A DNA stretch of 64,000 bases from Oceanobacillus bengalensis (GCF_003628445.1 NZ_RBZO01000014.1:1-64000), one strand, 5' to 3'; positions 16,105 through 26,061 are shown, counted from the first letter of the stretch. Numbers and translations are program-made. The notes: generated from the letters alone by a model not told the origin.

Positions 16105-17046
16105 CTACCTGGCATATCGTCTAGCTGCACAAAGTTCTTTTTCATATTTTGTACCGGCTATCATAGTAGATTCAACACCTTTACCTGTTTGTGGTGCATG
16201 GAGCATCTTACCTTTACCTTCATATATACCTACGTGATGAATACTCCCTTTTCCTGCTTTATAGGCAAAAAATAATAAATCACCTTTCTTAATATCTGTT
16301 AACGGAACTTCGACTCCTGCTTTCGCTTGGTCTCCAGCATCCCTTGGAATAAGGTACCCGTTTGCTTTATGCGCGGCATATGCGAGACCAGAACAATCGT
16401 AGCCAAATGCACTCATCCCACCCCAGAAATATTGAAGACCAACAAAACGTTCTACAGATTTCACAATATCCTGAGCTTCCCCACAAGACAAGCCTTCCTT
16501 TGTAGGAAAAATACTGACATCCTCTTTTGATAAAAATCGGTTACCCAATGGTGTTATTACCTCTACTCGATCGTGATGAATATTTTCAACTGGCAATAGC
16601 GTTAAATAGCTCAATTTCATTTCTTTTTCTGCATCGAACATTTCCAACCATGCTTTATCGATTGTGACAGCCGCTGTTTGAGGTTTAATCCATTCTTGCT
16701 TCTTCACTTTTTTAATTTGTGCTAGTGGCATCCAACCAGGATATCCCCGTTCATCCTTCTTAGAGGGCTGTGAGGGAATAATAACATGCGCGAAATCCCC
16801 TTTTATCTCTGTAACTATTACCGGCTCACCAAATAGCGTTTGCGTTTGTATTCTATTTTCGTCGCATAATGCTAGACTATCTTCATAGGATAATGATGTA
16901 ATCCAGTGGTCGATATCCGTTGGCATCATTGTTCCTTCTCTATCAATCTCCCTTATTGACTGTGGATTCGTCCACACTGTACCAACTTGAACCGCTGTAA
17001 TCCATATTTCTTTAGAAAATAGGTCGAACGTTTGTTTAAACATCAT
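16105..17046 (-). CDS. NlpC/P60 murein-peptide endopeptidase (YkfC-like)
   Basis: A 313-residue C40-family cysteine peptidase expected to cut gamma-D-Glu-diamino acid bonds in wall-derived peptides. Two SH3-like regions (about 15-190, including GDFAHVIIPSQ and the GYPGWMPLAQI turn) precede the NlpC/P60 domain, where YDCSGLAYAA supplies the Cys, HHVGIYEG the His and HAPQTGKG the third polar residue. No signal peptide is visible, so it should act in the cytoplasm on imported peptides, as proposed for YkfC. Ribosome binding site AAAGGGG. Its neighbours (LD-carboxypeptidase, peptide transporter) support a murein-recycling role. The ykfB epimerase is not seen nearby. Confidence 0.9.
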   Translation of the reverse strand: MMFKQTFDLFSKEIWITAVQVGTVWTNPQSIREIDREGTMMPTDIDHWITSLSYEDSLALCDENRIQTQTLFGEPVIVTEIKGDFAHVIIPSQPSKKDERGYPGWMPLAQIKKVKKQEWIKPQTAAVTIDKAWLEMFDAEKEMKLSYLTLLPVENIHHDRVEVITPLGNRFLSKEDVSIFPTKEGLSCGEAQDIVKSVERFVGLQYFWGGMSAFGYDCSGLAYAAHKANGYLIPRDAGDQAKAGVEVPLTDIKKGDLLFFAYKAGKGSIHHVGIYEGKGKMLHAPQTGKGVESTMIAGTKYEKELCAARRYAR

Positions 17047-17176
17047 GCTGCCCCTTTCTCAATCTGAATTCAATGAATCAAACGTTTGTTTTAATTTTTA
17101 TTATGATGTTATATTCATGGAAATAACTCATATATGCTATTTCTCAGGGGGGGAATGTTTGGACTTTCATTTGGTT

Positions 17177-17512
17177 GCCGCGCGAATTTGGATCACTGCC
17201 GCTCGAATCCGGATCACCGCCGCGCGAATTTGGGTCTCTGCCGCTCGAATTTGGATCAATGCCGCTCGAATTTGGATCAATGCCGCTCGAATTTGGATCA
17301 CTGCCGCTCGAATTCGGATCACCGTCGCGCGAATTTGGGTCTCTGTCGCTCGAATTTGGATCACTGCCGCGCGAATTTGGATCACTGCCGCTCGAATCCG
17401 GATCACCGCCGCGCGAATTTGGGTCTCTGTCGCTCGAATTTGGATCAATGCTGCTCGAATTCGGATCAATGCCGCTCGAATTTGGATCTCTGTCGCTCGA
17501 ATTCAAGTGAGT
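17177..17512. repeat. Tandem array 3: 16 units of 21 bp with higher-order blocks
   Basis: Units of 21 bp share the core TCGAATTTGGATCA preceded by GCCGC or GTCGC. The 3-nt unit ends run ACT, ACC, TCT, AAT, AAT, then ACT, ACC, TCT, ACT, then ACT, ACC, TCT, AAT, AAT, TCT, AGT. Units 1-5 and 10-14 are thus two near-identical 105-bp blocks. Because 21 is divisible by three, long frames stay open on both strands, but these are artefacts. It is GC-richer than the flanks and lies inside the recycling cluster between the carboxypeptidase and the endopeptidase. Confidence 0.95.
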
Positions 17513-17554
17513 ACTTCTCTATCAAATTAGAGGAACCGGGCACCAGCCACTTTT

Positions 17555-18487
17555 TCACCTTACCCCTGGTTCAACAACAAGCATTTTATTATCGGTTGAT
17601 AACTTTGCACGTACACCAAGTGGTATAGCAAAGTGTGGTAAACAATGGCCTATCATAAATCCACTCATCACCGGACAACATAAATGGCTAAAATAATCTT
17701 CAAAAACTTCCTCTACTGTAAAAGAAGAAGGTAGTTTTGACTCAGCATTCGCGAAATCACCGATAATAATTCCAGCAGCTTCCGAAAGTTTACCTGACAG
17801 TTTCAACTGATTAAGCATGCTGTCAATACGATAAGGTTCTTCTCCAATGTCTTCAATAAATAGCAACTTCCCTTTCGTATCTATTTCAAATGGTGTTCCA
17901 ATCGAACTGACTAAAAGCGACAAATTCCCTCCAACAAGTTGACCTTCTACCTCACCAGATTGAATCACTTTAAGTGGATAGCTACCTCCAAATGTATTTT
18001 CCGTATAGGCCACCTCCGCAGGTTCAAATAGCTGTTTCCACATGTGAAATGTTGTTCGTTCATCAAGTTCTTCTTTCCCTAAATCAGAAGCAGCCATCGG
18101 TCCGTGAAAGGTTATCATATTTGAATGCTTGCGTATTGCAGTATGTAAATAAGTTATATCACTATATCCCCAAATTATTTTAGGATTCTCTTTAATCAAC
18201 TGATAATTAATATATGGCGCAATGCGTGCAGTTCCGTATCCACCGCGTGCAAAGAAGATTGCCTTAATATCCGGATTTGCTACCATGTCATGGAAATCAC
18301 AAAGCCGTTCTTCATCCGTGCCTGCTAAGTAACCATGGACTTTGTCGATATGTTTGCCGTACTGCACTTTCAGGTCAAACGCTTCAAAAAAAGATATTGC
18401 TTTTTGCAAATTCATAAGATTTGGCGGTCCTGCCGGGGCAATTATTCCAACCCTATCCCCTTTATGCAACCTCTCTGGTAATAGCAT
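17555..18487 (-). CDS. LD-carboxypeptidase (S66 family, LdcA/YkfA-like)
   Basis: A 310-residue serine peptidase that removes the terminal D-Ala from murein tetrapeptides during recycling. S66 features: opening GDRVGIIAPAGP, FARGGYGTARI (about 79-89), nucleophile in GYSDIT (Ser about 108), the Glu in FIEDIGEEPYRIDSML and the His in MIGHCLPHF near the end. No signal peptide, consistent with cytoplasmic action on imported peptides. It lies between the substrate-binding protein and the NlpC/P60 endopeptidase on the same strand. The gap downstream is filled by tandem array 3. MccF-type immunity proteins share this fold, but the context favours murein recycling. Confidence 0.9.
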   Translation of the reverse strand: MLLPERLHKGDRVGIIAPAGPPNLMNLQKAISFFEAFDLKVQYGKHIDKVHGYLAGTDEERLCDFHDMVANPDIKAIFFARGGYGTARIAPYINYQLIKENPKIIWGYSDITYLHTAIRKHSNMITFHGPMAASDLGKEELDERTTFHMWKQLFEPAEVAYTENTFGGSYPLKVIQSGEVEGQLVGGNLSLLVSSIGTPFEIDTKGKLLFIEDIGEEPYRIDSMLNQLKLSGKLSEAAGIIIGDFANAESKLPSSFTVEEVFEDYFSHLCCPVMSGFMIGHCLPHFAIPLGVRAKLSTDNKMLVVEPGVR

Positions 18488-18531
18488 TTACACCGCTCCT
18501 TTGTGATATATGTATAAGTGGTGTTTCATTA

Positions 18532-18567
18532 GGCCACACCCAGCCAACCTAGGCGTGGGGCGTGGCC
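18532..18567 (-). terminator. GC-rich hairpin between binding protein and LD-carboxypeptidase genes
   Basis: GGCCACGCCC pairs with GGGTGTGGCC around a 16-nt loop. There is no T tract. Such hairpins after binding-protein genes often protect the 3' end of the highly expressed part of a transport operon. Confidence 0.5.
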
Positions 18568-18599
18568 ATGTGTTTCTTCAAATGAGCCATTCCAATCTC

Positions 18600-20267
18600 T
18601 TATTGCTTATCTGCATATTTCAAATCAAAGTAGCCTACTGGATGTCGTAAAATACCAGATACACCTTCCGCTTCTAGAACAACTGTATTATAATAGCGAA
18701 TTGGCATTGCAATCATTTCTTCTGCTAATAATTTTTCAGCTTCAAATAAATAATTGTATCGTGCTTCTGGATCTGTTTCTGCTCTTCCATTTGCAATTAA
18801 TTCATCATACGCAGCACTAGAAAATCCTGTGCGGTTCATATACGAATCGGTGATAAAGCTTTCTAAGAAGTTTACTGGGTCATTGTAATCATTGATGAAT
18901 GAACTACGAGAAAATTGCAGTTCTAAGTTTTGCTGTGCTTCAGCAAACACACCCCACTCTTGGTTTTCTAGTGTTACTTCAACGTCTAGATTTTGGATGA
19001 ACATATCTTGCATCGCTTCGGCAACAGCTTTATTGCTATCACTTGTGCTATACGTCAATGTTATTTCTGGCAATTCATCGTATCCTTCTTCCTCCATCCC
19101 TTCAGCAAGTAATTGCTTTGCTAACTCAGGATCATAAGGTACAAGGTCTCCATTTACATCACGAAAGTCCTCTCCAGAAGGTGTTGTGAATCCTGGTGAA
19201 ATAAAACCATATGCAGGCTCGACACCATTTTTAACAACGTACTGGGCAATTTCATCTCGATTCGTTGCATATGCAAACGCCTGTCTGATTTTCTTATTTT
19301 GGAATGGTTCTTCTGTAAGGTTGAAACGATAAAATTCAAGACCACCATACGGACCAATAAATACATTTTCTCCATCAATTAATTGATCTGACATTTCTGG
19401 TGGAATAGTTGCCGTATCAAGCTCTCCACTTTCAAACATTTGGTATTGTGTATTCGTATCATTTACCATTGCAAAATGAACCTTATCTAATTTCACAGCA
19501 GCTGCATCCCAGTATTCAGGATTTTTCGCGATCACTAATTCGACATTATGGTCCCAAGATTCAAGTAGGAATGGACCATTGGCAACGAAGGAATCAGCTT
19601 CAGCATGCCATTCAGAATTATCCTGGGCAACCTGGTGATTCACTGGAAAGAATGCAGGATTTGTTAGTACATCTAAGAAGAATCCAGTAGGAGCTGTTAG
19701 AACGACCTCTAACGTTTTCTCATCGACTGCCGTAACTGCTACATCATCACTAGAGCCTTCTTCATTATTATAACTTTCAGCCCCTTCAATGAAATATGCT
19801 AAGAACGCTGCAGGTGAAGCTGTTTCTGGATTCAGCATATGTTTCCACGCAAAAACAAAATCTTCTGCTACAACAGGGTCACCATTTGACCAGTTGGCAT
19901 CTTCACGGAGATGGAACGTATACGTAAGGCCATCGTCTGAGATATCCCAACTTTCAGCAACCCCTGGGCCAGCCTTCGAATCTTGATCAAGACGAGTTAG
20001 TCCTTCCATCAGGTTGTTTAAAGGATCCCATGATACTTGGTCAAAACCAATGGATGGGTCAAAGGAAGTTGGTTCAATGCCATTGTTTAATAGAAGTACT
20101 TTCTCTCCTTCTGTTACCGCTTCTTCATTTGCCTCTTCTTCTGTAGTGTCGTCCTTCTGGTCTGTTTCCTCCGCTGGCTCTTCTTCTCCCGCGTCTTCAC
20201 CCGTTGTACACGCCGCAAGTAATCCAACCGTAAAAATTGCCAATAGAATCAATAGAAACTTCTTCAT
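18600..20267 (-). CDS. Peptide ABC transporter substrate-binding lipoprotein (OppA/DppE-like)
   Basis: A 555-residue solute-binding protein of family 5. The lipoprotein signal peptide ends in VGLLAAC (Cys about 20), followed by an acidic Glu/Thr linker and the SBP_bac_5 domain (about 55-550; note EPTSFDPSIGFD, GLTYTFHLREDANWSNGDPV and RQAFAYATNRDEIA). It is tethered outside the membrane and delivers peptides to OppBC. B. subtilis relatives include OppA and the murein-tripeptide-binding DppE. Because recycling enzymes follow, murein peptides are a likely cargo, but specificity cannot be read from sequence. Confidence 0.93.
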   Translation of the reverse strand: MKKFLLILLAIFTVGLLAACTTGEDAGEEEPAEETDQKDDTTEEEANEEAVTEGEKVLLLNNGIEPTSFDPSIGFDQVSWDPLNNLMEGLTRLDQDSKAGPGVAESWDISDDGLTYTFHLREDANWSNGDPVVAEDFVFAWKHMLNPETASPAAFLAYFIEGAESYNNEEGSSDDVAVTAVDEKTLEVVLTAPTGFFLDVLTNPAFFPVNHQVAQDNSEWHAEADSFVANGPFLLESWDHNVELVIAKNPEYWDAAAVKLDKVHFAMVNDTNTQYQMFESGELDTATIPPEMSDQLIDGENVFIGPYGGLEFYRFNLTEEPFQNKKIRQAFAYATNRDEIAQYVVKNGVEPAYGFISPGFTTPSGEDFRDVNGDLVPYDPELAKQLLAEGMEEEGYDELPEITLTYSTSDSNKAVAEAMQDMFIQNLDVEVTLENQEWGVFAEAQQNLELQFSRSSFINDYNDPVNFLESFITDSYMNRTGFSSAAYDELIANGRAETDPEARYNYLFEAEKLLAEEMIAMPIRYYNTVVLEAEGVSGILRHPVGYFDLKYADKQ

Positions 20268-20287
20268 TCTTTTGCCCCCTTATTCAT

Positions 20288-21298
20288 TTACTTACTAACT
20301 GTAGAAGCTAGTAGTTTTTTCGCCCGCTCATCCTGTAGCCAACAGTTTACTTGATGTACATCTGAAAGCTCTGTTTGATTGGGGTAAACTTTATCACACA
20401 CCTCCATAGCAAGTGGACATCTTGCTGTAAAAGGACAGCCTACCGGAGGTGAGAATAAATCTGGTGGCGTTCCATCGATTGGCTGTAACTTCCCTTTCTC
20501 ATCCAATCTTGGAACAGAATTTAATAGACCTTTCGTATACGGATGTTGCGGTTTATAAAAGATATCCCGCTTTGTACCTGTTTCAATAATCTTTCCAGCA
20601 TACATCACCGCAATCCGGTCAGCAATCTTTGCTACTACGCCCAAATCGTGTGTAATTAGAATAATAGAAACGTCTGTTGCTTCTTGTATCTTCTCAAATA
20701 GTTCAAGAATTTGCGCCTGAATGGTAACATCTAATGCTGTTGTTGGTTCGTCAGCGATTAGCAATTCTGGTTTACAAATGAGCGCAATTGCAATTACAAT
20801 TCGTTGACGCATCCCACCACTAAATTGATGTGGATATTGCTTTAGCCTTTCTTCAGGGCTTGGAATGCCAACGAGTTCCATCATTTCTATGGCCTTTTTC
20901 TTTGCTTCCTTAGATGAGACTTTTTGATGCTCAACAAGCCCTTCCATCAATTGTGTCCCAATTGTAAGGGTAGGATTAAGTGCTGTCATTGGATCCTGGA
21001 ATATCATTGAAATATCAACCCCACGAACCTTACGCATTTCCTTTTCCGTATAGCTTGTTAAATCCTTCCCTTTAAAAGTAATTCTCCCATCGGTTATTTT
21101 TCCTGGTGGATTTGGAATGAGACGCATGATTGCATTTGATGTCACACTTTTTCCACAGCCTGACTCTCCTACGATTGCAAGTGTTTCCCCTTTATTTAAA
21201 TAGAAATCAACACCTCTTACAGCTCTCACCGTTCCTCCATAGGTAGAAAAGGTCACATGTAGGTTCTCAACTTCTAGTATTCTTTCGATTGTCCACAC
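20288..21298 (-). CDS. Oligopeptide ABC transporter ATP-binding protein (OppD/DppD type)
   Basis: A 336-residue ATPase with Walker A GESGCGKSV, signature SGGMRQR, Walker B LLIADEP and the OppD-type C-terminal extension (CPFTARCPLAMEVC). It begins with GTG at 21298, directly after the oppC stop codon, so translation is probably coupled; no stronger start is available nearby. It works with OppF encoded 4 kb further on. Confidence 0.93.
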   Translation of the reverse strand: MWTIERILEVENLHVTFSTYGGTVRAVRGVDFYLNKGETLAIVGESGCGKSVTSNAIMRLIPNPPGKITDGRITFKGKDLTSYTEKEMRKVRGVDISMIFQDPMTALNPTLTIGTQLMEGLVEHQKVSSKEAKKKAIEMMELVGIPSPEERLKQYPHQFSGGMRQRIVIAIALICKPELLIADEPTTALDVTIQAQILELFEKIQEATDVSIILITHDLGVVAKIADRIAVMYAGKIIETGTKRDIFYKPQHPYTKGLLNSVPRLDEKGKLQPIDGTPPDLFSPPVGCPFTARCPLAMEVCDKVYPNQTELSDVHQVNCWLQDERAKKLLASTVSK

Positions 21299-22255
21299 CT
21301 ACTTTCTCAGTTTTGGATCAAGGGCATCTTGTAGCCCGTCACCTAATACATTAAAGGCAAACATCGTAAACGAAATAAAGAATGCTGGGAAGAACAATGT
21401 CCACCAATTTCCTGAAAGAATTGCACCTAACGAATCATTCGCCATGACACCCCAACTCGCATATGGCGCTTGAATACCTAGTCCGATAAAACTTAAGAAA
21501 GCTTCTGCAAATATTGCAGAAGGGACAGATAGCGTCATTTGTACGATAATTGGTCCCATCGTATTTGGGAGCAAATGTTTTCGAATAATTCTTGAGGCCT
21601 TGCCACCAAAAGACTGGGATGCTAGAACAAATTCATAATTCTTAATTTGTAGGACCTGTCCCCGCACAATTCGGGCCATCCCTACCCAGCCTGTAATTGT
21701 TAATGCTAGAATAATAGTGAATAAACTAGGACCTAATACAACTAATAGCAGAATCGTAACAAGTAGACTTGGAATTCCATATAAAATCTCAATGATGCGC
21801 ATCATAATCGTATCGGTTCTCCCGCCCTTATAGCCAGATATTCCACCCCAGATTATCCCGATAAACACATCAATTAGTGCTGCAACTAACCCTACAAATA
21901 ATGATATACGTGCGCCGTACCATGTTCTTGTAAAAACATCACGTCCAGCTGAATCCGTTCCGAACCAATGCTCTGAAGATGGAGGTTGGTATTGGTTCGG
22001 ACGGTCCTGTACATTCACTTCATATGGCGTCATCATCGGACCGAATATGGCCATAAAACTTAGCAAAATGAGAAAAACAAGCCCTAGCATCGCCATCTTA
22101 TTTTTCCTTAATCTTCTCCATGCATCCTGCCAGTAGGAAAGCGAGGGTCTTAATACAACTTCAGCAGCTTCTTTATCCTTCTCTTTTAAGGAAAACCATT
22201 CCTCTGGTACATTTGAAGTAGAATGACTTTCATATCGTTCACCTAATGTACGCAT
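21299..22255 (-). CDS. Oligopeptide ABC transporter permease (OppC/DppC type)
   Basis: A 318-residue membrane protein of the BPD_transp_1 family with an N-terminal cytoplasmic segment, a first membrane helix (about 54-75) and five more in the C-terminal half. The EAA loop for ATPase contact is visible (ASQSFGGKASRIIRKHLLPN). It forms the channel with OppB. Three bases separate it from the end of oppB. Confidence 0.93.
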   Translation of the reverse strand: MRTLGERYESHSTSNVPEEWFSLKEKDKEAAEVVLRPSLSYWQDAWRRLRKNKMAMLGLVFLILLSFMAIFGPMMTPYEVNVQDRPNQYQPPSSEHWFGTDSAGRDVFTRTWYGARISLFVGLVAALIDVFIGIIWGGISGYKGGRTDTIMMRIIEILYGIPSLLVTILLLVVLGPSLFTIILALTITGWVGMARIVRGQVLQIKNYEFVLASQSFGGKASRIIRKHLLPNTMGPIIVQMTLSVPSAIFAEAFLSFIGLGIQAPYASWGVMANDSLGAILSGNWWTLFFPAFFISFTMFAFNVLGDGLQDALDPKLRK

Positions 22256-22258
22256 CTC

Positions 22259-23191
22259 CTATTCCCCTCCTTTTTTATGTAATTTTATTCGAGGGTCCAG
22301 AATGCCATAAACGATATCCACCAAGAAAAGCATGAAAATTAGAAAGGCACTATAAAATACAGTTGTTCCCATAATAACGGGATAATCGCGTTGATTAATA
22401 CTCTCGACAAAATATTTACCCATCCCAGGAATTGCAAAAATTTGCTCGATCACAAAGGTTCCCGTCAAAATTCCTGCAAGTAGGGTACCCATAATCGTGA
22501 CAATCGGCATGAGTGCATTTCGTAACGCATGTTTAATGGTTATTTTCCATGGTGATAGGCCTTTGGCACGGGCCATTTTTATGTAATCTTGCGTTAATAC
22601 TTCAATCATGGTCGATCTTGTTAATCGAGCAATAATTGCCATTGGCCCTGTTGCAAGCGCCAATACTGGAAGTACCATATGCATTGGACTTGACCAAGTC
22701 GCAACCGGGAAAATTTTCGCATTGACTGCTAACTCTTGAATAAGCAATGTTGCTAAAATAAAGTTTGGAATAGAAATACCGAGTACAGCTAATCCCATAG
22801 CTAAATAATCAACAATCCCATTATGGCGAAGTGCGGAAATGATTCCTAAGACGATACCAGAAATAACTGCCACAATAATCGTTACAATACCAAGCTCAAA
22901 TGAAATCGGAAAACCTCTCCCCAATAGATCATTAACTGTTTGATTCGGCTGCTTAATGGAAGGGCCAAAATCTAGCGTTGCAACCGATTTCAAATAAAGC
23001 AAGTATTGTACATGATAAGGATCATCTAGATTATAATGCGCCTCTAGATTTGCCTGCACCGTTTCATTCGATGCACGTTCATCATTAAAAGGTGAACCTG
23101 GAATACTAACCATCAAGATAAATGTAATAGTAACAATAATCCACAACGTCACCATAGAAATTAAAAATCGCTTTAAGATATACTGGAGCAT
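22259..23191 (-). CDS. Oligopeptide ABC transporter permease (OppB/DppB type)
   Basis: A 310-residue permease and first gene of the operon. N-terminal membrane helix (about 10-30), conserved periplasmic segment (NLDDPYHVQYLLYLKSV) and five further helices. The EAA motif is MARAKGLSPWKITIKHALRN. It partners OppC. The upstream region is occupied by tandem array 4, so the operon promoter must lie in the short gap 23192-23259 or within the array. Confidence 0.93.
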   Translation of the reverse strand: MLQYILKRFLISMVTLWIIVTITFILMVSIPGSPFNDERASNETVQANLEAHYNLDDPYHVQYLLYLKSVATLDFGPSIKQPNQTVNDLLGRGFPISFELGIVTIIVAVISGIVLGIISALRHNGIVDYLAMGLAVLGISIPNFILATLLIQELAVNAKIFPVATWSSPMHMVLPVLALATGPMAIIARLTRSTMIEVLTQDYIKMARAKGLSPWKITIKHALRNALMPIVTIMGTLLAGILTGTFVIEQIFAIPGMGKYFVESINQRDYPVIMGTTVFYSAFLIFMLFLVDIVYGILDPRIKLHKKGGE

Positions 23192-23259
23192 CTACATGCC
23201 ACCCCCAATGTCTGGTATCTACTTACGAATCATATGTATTCTTGGAAAAAAGAAGTTTT

Positions 23260-23788
23260 TCTCTGGATAAAAGCTCTCTTCTACGGATATAAGCTCTTTT
23301 CTACGGATATAACCTCTCTTCTACGGATATAAGCTCTCTTCTACGGATATAAGCCCTCTTCTACGGATATAATCCCTCTTCTCTGGATATAAGCTCTCTT
23401 CTCTGGATATAAGCTCTCTTCTCTGGATATAAGCCCTCTTCTCGGGATATAACCTCTCTTCTACGGATATAACCTCTCTTCTCCAGATATAACCTCTCTT
23501 CTCGGGATATAACCTCTCTTCTACGGATATAACCTCTCTTCTACGGATATAACCTCTCTTCTACGGATATAACCTCTCTTCTACGGATATAACCTCTCTT
23601 CTACGGATATAACCTCTCTTCTACGGATATAAGCTCTTTTCTCCGGATATAAGCTCTCTTCTACGGATATAACCTCTCTTCTACGGATATAACCTCTCTT
23701 CTCGGGATATAACCTCTCTTCTCCAGATATAAGCTCTCTTCTACGGATATTTGCTCTCTTCTCCAGATATTTGCTCTCTTCTCGAGTT
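23260..23788. repeat. Tandem array 4: about 26 units of 20 bp
   Basis: Units of 20 bp such as CTTCTACGGATATAACCTCT run without spacers between oppB and murAA. Variants change CTACGG to CTCTGG, CTCGGG or CTCCAG, and AACC to AAGC or TTGC. The last units keep TTGC. Not coding, since 20 is not a multiple of three. It shares the octamer ACGGATAT with type B units of array 1. The following stretch 23789-23940 is A/T-rich with nothing evident. Confidence 0.95.
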
Positions 23789-23940
23789 AAACGCTTCTAA
23801 GAATCCTTATATTTAAAGTTTTCACTTGCCACCCTCTTCCGATAATTGTTAATTTTCTATTAATATTATCACAAATTAAGAATATAGGGAATAGAATATT
23901 TTCCTATTTATTTACAGTAATTTGTAGCCAATAACCAAAT

Positions 23941-23976
23941 AAAAAAAGCAGATGACCGGAGCCATCTGCTTTTTTT
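23941..23976 (-). terminator. Bidirectional terminator of murAA
   Basis: AAAAAAAGCAGATG pairs with CATCTGCTTTTTTT around a short loop, 12 bp after the murAA stop. The strongest simple terminator in this part of the window. Confidence 0.9.
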
Positions 23977-23987
23977 GGAAATAAATA

Positions 23988-25316
23988 TTAAGATAATTTT
24001 GCCACAATTCTATTGTTCTTATAATCTACTTGTACCATTACTTCATTATCGTCTACACGTTCAATGTCTGCACCAAGTGATGCAAGTTTTTCAGCTAAAT
24101 TAACGTAACCACGATCAAGGTGTTTTAATTCCGTTACTCGTGTATTTCCTTCAGCACATAATCCAGCCAAAATTAGCGCAGCAGCAGCACGTAAATCTGT
24201 CGCAGCAACCTCTGCACCTTGTAGGTCTGAAGGTCCTTCAATAATAACGCTACGTCCCTCTATTTTCATTTTCGCATTCATACGTCTAAATTCTTCTACA
24301 TGCATAAAGCGATTTTCAAATACAGTTTCGGTAATAACACTTGTACCTTTAGCTTGTAACATTAATGCCATCATTTGTGATTGCATATCTGTTGGAAAAC
24401 CAGGATATGGCAAAGTCTTTATATCCGTTGCTTTTAAATTATACTTATCTGGACCGATAACACGAAGCCCACCAGCTTCTTCTTTAATCGTTACATTCAT
24501 CTCTTCCATTTTTGAAATAACGGAACGTAAATGTTCAGGAACCGCATTCTCGATAAGGATATTTCCATTTGTAATTGCCGCTGCGACCATGAAGGTACCA
24601 GCTTCAATTCGGTCAGGAATAATGGAATGCTGTACACCACGAAGTTTTTCTACACCCTTAATACGAATTGTTTCCGTACCTGCTCCAACAATTCTTGCAC
24701 CCATTTTATTTAAATAATTCGCCAAATCTACAATCTCAGGCTCTTTGGCACAATTTTCGATAACTGTTTTTCCTTCAGCTAATGCTGCAGCCATCATAAT
24801 ATTTTCTGTTGCACCTACACTTGGCATATCCAAATATATTTTAGCACCTTTAAGGCGTCCGTCTACATTTGCTTCTACAAAACCGTTACCAACATGTATT
24901 TCGGCACCCATTGCTTCAAAGCCTTTTAAGTGTAGATCAATCGGACGTGATCCGATTGCACACCCACCTGGCATAGCCACTTTCGCATGGCCATAGCGGG
25001 CTAGAAGTGGTCCCAACACTAATACAGAAGCACGCATTTTCCGAACATACTCAAACGGTGCTTCTGTCGTTAATTGCCTTGATGCATCAACTATAACTGT
25101 ATTTTTCCCAGCATTAAATTGAACATCGACATTCATGTTTCGTAATACTTCGTTTATTGTATATACATCCGCTAAGACAGGAACATCTGTAATGACGCTC
25201 TTACCTTCACTAGCGATTAAACTTGCTGCGATAACAGGGAGTACTGCATTTTTAGCACCTTCCACCCTGACGGTGCCATTCAATTGGTGTCCGCCTCTTA
25301 CGATGATTTTTTCCAT
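23988..25316 (-). CDS. murAA: UDP-N-acetylglucosamine 1-carboxyvinyltransferase MurAA
   Basis: A 442-residue cytoplasmic enzyme that adds enolpyruvate to UDP-GlcNAc, the first committed step of peptidoglycan synthesis and the fosfomycin target. The catalytic Cys lies in [18 protein letters not shown]; other EPSP-synthase-fold motifs include [15 protein letters not shown] and [15 protein letters not shown] at 25316 is chosen over 25361 because GAAGGAG precedes it and it gives the standard MEKIIVRGG start. It lies between ywmB and spoIID as in B. subtilis, with the opp cluster inserted downstream. A second paralogue is at 53222. Confidence 0.96.
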   Translation of the reverse strand: MEKIIVRGGHQLNGTVRVEGAKNAVLPVIAASLIASEGKSVITDVPVLADVYTINEVLRNMNVDVQFNAGKNTVIVDASRQLTTEAPFEYVRKMRASVLVLGPLLARYGHAKVAMPGGCAIGSRPIDLHLKGFEAMGAEIHVGNGFVEANVDGRLKGAKIYLDMPSVGATENIMMAAALAEGKTVIENCAKEPEIVDLANYLNKMGARIVGAGTETIRIKGVEKLRGVQHSIIPDRIEAGTFMVAAAITNGNILIENAVPEHLRSVISKMEEMNVTIKEEAGGLRVIGPDKYNLKATDIKTLPYPGFPTDMQSQMMALMLQAKGTSVITETVFENRFMHVEEFRRMNAKMKIEGRSVIIEGPSDLQGAEVAATDLRAAAALILAGLCAEGNTRVTELKHLDRGYVNLAEKLASLGADIERVDDNEVMVQVDYKNNRIVAKLS

Positions 25317-25350
25317 GTAACAAATCTCCTTCAGATCCAATTTCATTATA

Positions 25351-26061
25351 TTAATATTCATTTATTAGGATAGGTGTTCCTACCGTAAGTTCTGTAATAC
25401 CTTTTTCATTCTTAGTTATTGCTACTTGTACATTTATTGGGGTACGTTCAATGATGATCTGTTCATTTATATGGGTTGTATACCCGTAAACAAATTTTTT
25501 ACTCACTGAATTCGGAGTATTGTCAAAATGTGTATTAATTTGTTGAAGGTTAAAATAATTTGTAAGCTTTTGTTGAAACTCACCTTCAATTATTATATCA
25601 CTTGACATAGCATTCATCCAGGAAAATATTTTTCTGGAGTCTGTAAAAAATTCCATACAAATCGATTCTTTCATAAGATACGTTTCTTTCACTTCTTGTC
25701 CCCAATTATTCCCCTCGAATACAACAATTAACTCTGGATAAGTTAGATTATCTTTGGGTATAACAATATTATATAATACGGACATATTATTATCTATTTG
25801 TGGGTCTCTAAATTGATATTTTATTACAGTTTCTTCTTCCGTTCTAGAGCCTTTATAACTATCTTGAAGTTCATCAAGAATTCGTTCAATATCTGTTATC
25901 GTTTTTTGTTCCTTTATCATTACTTGCCACTGGCCAATCTCTATATCTGCATCTTCAAAGAACCCAGCCAACTGAAAAATATCATGACTTTCAGATCCTT
26001 GAACAGTCGTCGCATTTGCTGTAAACAACATAATAATAGTAATAAGAACGATTTTCCACAT
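25351..26061 (-). CDS. ywmB: YwmB family protein, secreted
   Basis: A 236-residue protein with a signal peptide (about 1-21, cleavage near VQG-SES) and no further membrane helix. Gene order ywzB-ywmB-murAA and the general sequence character fit the Bacillaceae YwmB family, whose structure has a TATA-box-binding-protein-like fold but whose function is unknown. It ends 34 bp before murAA begins, so the two are probably co-transcribed. Confidence 0.8.
   Translation of the reverse strand: MWKIVLITIIMLFTANATTVQGSESHDIFQLAGFFEDADIEIGQWQVMIKEQKTITDIERILDELQDSYKGSRTEEETVIKYQFRDPQIDNNMSVLYNIVIPKDNLTYPELIVVFEGNNWGQEVKETYLMKESICMEFFTDSRKIFSWMNAMSSDIIIEGEFQQKLTNYFNLQQINTHFDNTPNSVSKKFVYGYTTHINEQIIIERTPINVQVAITKNEKGITELTVGTPILINEY

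Noticed and set aside
17045-17530. Long open frames on both strands across array 3, with Arg/Ser/Asp-rich repeats
   Set aside because: They arise because the 21-bp unit is divisible by three; all frames are open and no ribosome binding site or family match supports translation.
6281-23788. CRISPR arrays
   Set aside because: The repeat units are contiguous with no unique spacers, and no cas genes are present.
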